From assembly GCA_008501785.1 (NCBI GenBank), contig QQUD01001003.1:1-5579 (forward strand): a stretch of DNA of 5,579 bases. The letters are read 5' to 3'. Position 1 is the stretch's first letter, and each line of letters opens with the position of its first letter. The stretch is from Chloroflexota bacterium. Lineage in GTDB: Bacteria; Chloroflexota; Anaerolineae; Promineifilales; Promineifilaceae. Positions 4,905-5,579 of this stretch are shown piece after piece. Under the pieces are notes generated by a model. The model was not told the origin of the DNA and made no database searches. It saw only the letters and a list, made by a program, of their open reading frames with translations. The position numbers were made by a program, and so were the translations under genes.

Positions 4905-4977
4905 TTCCAACTTCGGATAAACCACAACATTTTTATTATTCGCTTACAAACTGTTGGCAAAAAAAAGGAGTTGAAAG

Positions 4978-5579
4978 ATGGGAAATTTGGAGCCTCTCTC
5001 AAGTGTAGATGCGGCTTGGTTGGGTATGGAAGACTCCACCAATCTCATGATGGTCTCCGGTATTCTTACCTTGGAAAAACCAATTGATTTCAACAGACTT
5101 AAACAGGTACTTGAAACCCGGATGCTGCAATTTCGTCGCTTTCGGCAGCGGGTTGTGCAGCCCAAACTGGCCATCACACCAGCCTATTGGGAAGATGACC
5201 CCAATTTTGACATCAATACCCATTTGCTGCGTGTGGCCTTACCAGCGCCGGGTGATCAAGCCACCTTGCAAGAGATGGTGAGCGACATCATGAGCACCCC
5301 GCTCGACTTTGCCAAACCATTATGGCATGTCACCGTGATTGAAAATTATGGCGAAGGCTGTGCCATCATGACCCGTCTCCATCATTGCATTGCAGACGGC
5401 ATGGCATTGGTCATGGTGCTCTTATCGATGACAGACTTCTCGCCCAACGCTAAGCACACAAGCGACCGCCCAAAAGAGGAACCGGAAGAGAACAGAGCCG
5501 GCGGTCCCATCACAGCCAGGTTCAAACGAGGATCCTCTGCCGTAACAAGGTTACGCAAAAGAGCCCGCCGCGCTGTTGC
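4978..5579 (+). CDS. Wax ester synthase/diacylglycerol acyltransferase (WS/DGAT), N-terminal part, 3' end outside window
   Basis: The ATG at 4978 is preceded by AGGAG (4966-4970) at 7 bases, and the frame is open to the right edge (200 complete codons). The protein starts LEPLSSVDAAWLGMEDSTNL, the WS/DGAT N-terminus (LSxxDAxFLxxE pattern). It continues with FRRFRQRVV (52-60), the PLDFAKPLWHVTVIE block (108-122) and the catalytic HHCIADG (135-141), which fits the HHxxxDG motif. H136 is the likely general base for acyl transfer from acyl-CoA to a long-chain alcohol or diacylglycerol, making wax esters or triacylglycerol at the membrane or lipid-droplet surface. Residues 155-200 are charged and proline/basic-rich, the expected variable linker before the C-terminal half. 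Family members run to about 450-500 residues, so over half is missing here. The choice between wax ester and triacylglycerol product cannot be made from this part. Confidence 0.9.
   Translation, partial: MGNLEPLSSVDAAWLGMEDSTNLMMVSGILTLEKPIDFNRLKQVLETRMLQFRRFRQRVVQPKLAITPAYWEDDPNFDINTHLLRVALPAPGDQATLQEMVSDIMSTPLDFAKPLWHVTVIENYGEGCAIMTRLHHCIADGMALVMVLLSMTDFSPNAKHTSDRPKEEPEENRAGGPITARFKRGSSAVTRLRKRARRAV

Noticed and set aside
4788..5087. 99-codon plus-strand ORF running into the acyltransferase gene
   Set aside because: It covers the promoter region and the true start in another frame, has no ribosome-binding site, and loses to the WS/DGAT frame with its AGGAG site and family motifs.

Overview
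The window looks like a stretch of a free-living bacterial chromosome with moderate G+C. The mix of genes, together with a striking overuse of the 10-bp palindrome AACGGCCGTT, makes me favour a member of the Chloroflexota (Anaerolineae-like). That is an inference from style, not proof: there is no rRNA or other marker gene here.

Left part (1-1357) is AT-rich. It starts with the 3' end of a gene whose product resembles the soluble C-terminal domain of polytopic membrane proteins of the glycosyltransferase-C type. After a 291-bp spacer holding a large imperfect inverted repeat (530-634) comes a TylF/MycF-like SAM-dependent O-methyltransferase (662-1357). Both fit a surface-glycan or secondary-metabolite locus. 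The methyltransferase is about 37% G+C by hand count, clearly below the genes to its right, and no complete copy of the palindrome occurs before 1688.

Middle part (1409-4408) is richer in G+C and carries six copies of the palindrome. It encodes a four-helix membrane protein with a TPR tail (1409-2392), then a 322-bp spacer ending in two hairpins that share a loop and have covarying stems (2631-2697). Next comes a two-gene translationally coupled operon: a histidine-phosphatase (phosphoglycerate mutase family) protein (2715-3386) and an RlmM-like FtsJ-fold RNA 2'-O-methyltransferase (3386-4408), overlapping by one base.

Right part: a long inverted repeat (4404-4477) closes the operon and separates it from a convergent small DUF2249 gene on the minus strand (4506-4736). 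A divergent intergenic region (4737-4977) contains candidate promoters for both directions, a hairpin, and a seventh copy of the palindrome. The last gene (4978 to the edge) is the N-terminal third or so of a wax ester synthase/diacylglycerol acyltransferase with an intact HHxxxDG motif.

No tRNA, rRNA, CRISPR array, transposase or obvious defence system was found. The most unusual signal is the palindrome, which lies in coding DNA in all three reading frames as well as in a promoter region. That pattern points to a role or origin at the DNA level, in the manner of the cyanobacterial HIP1 element.
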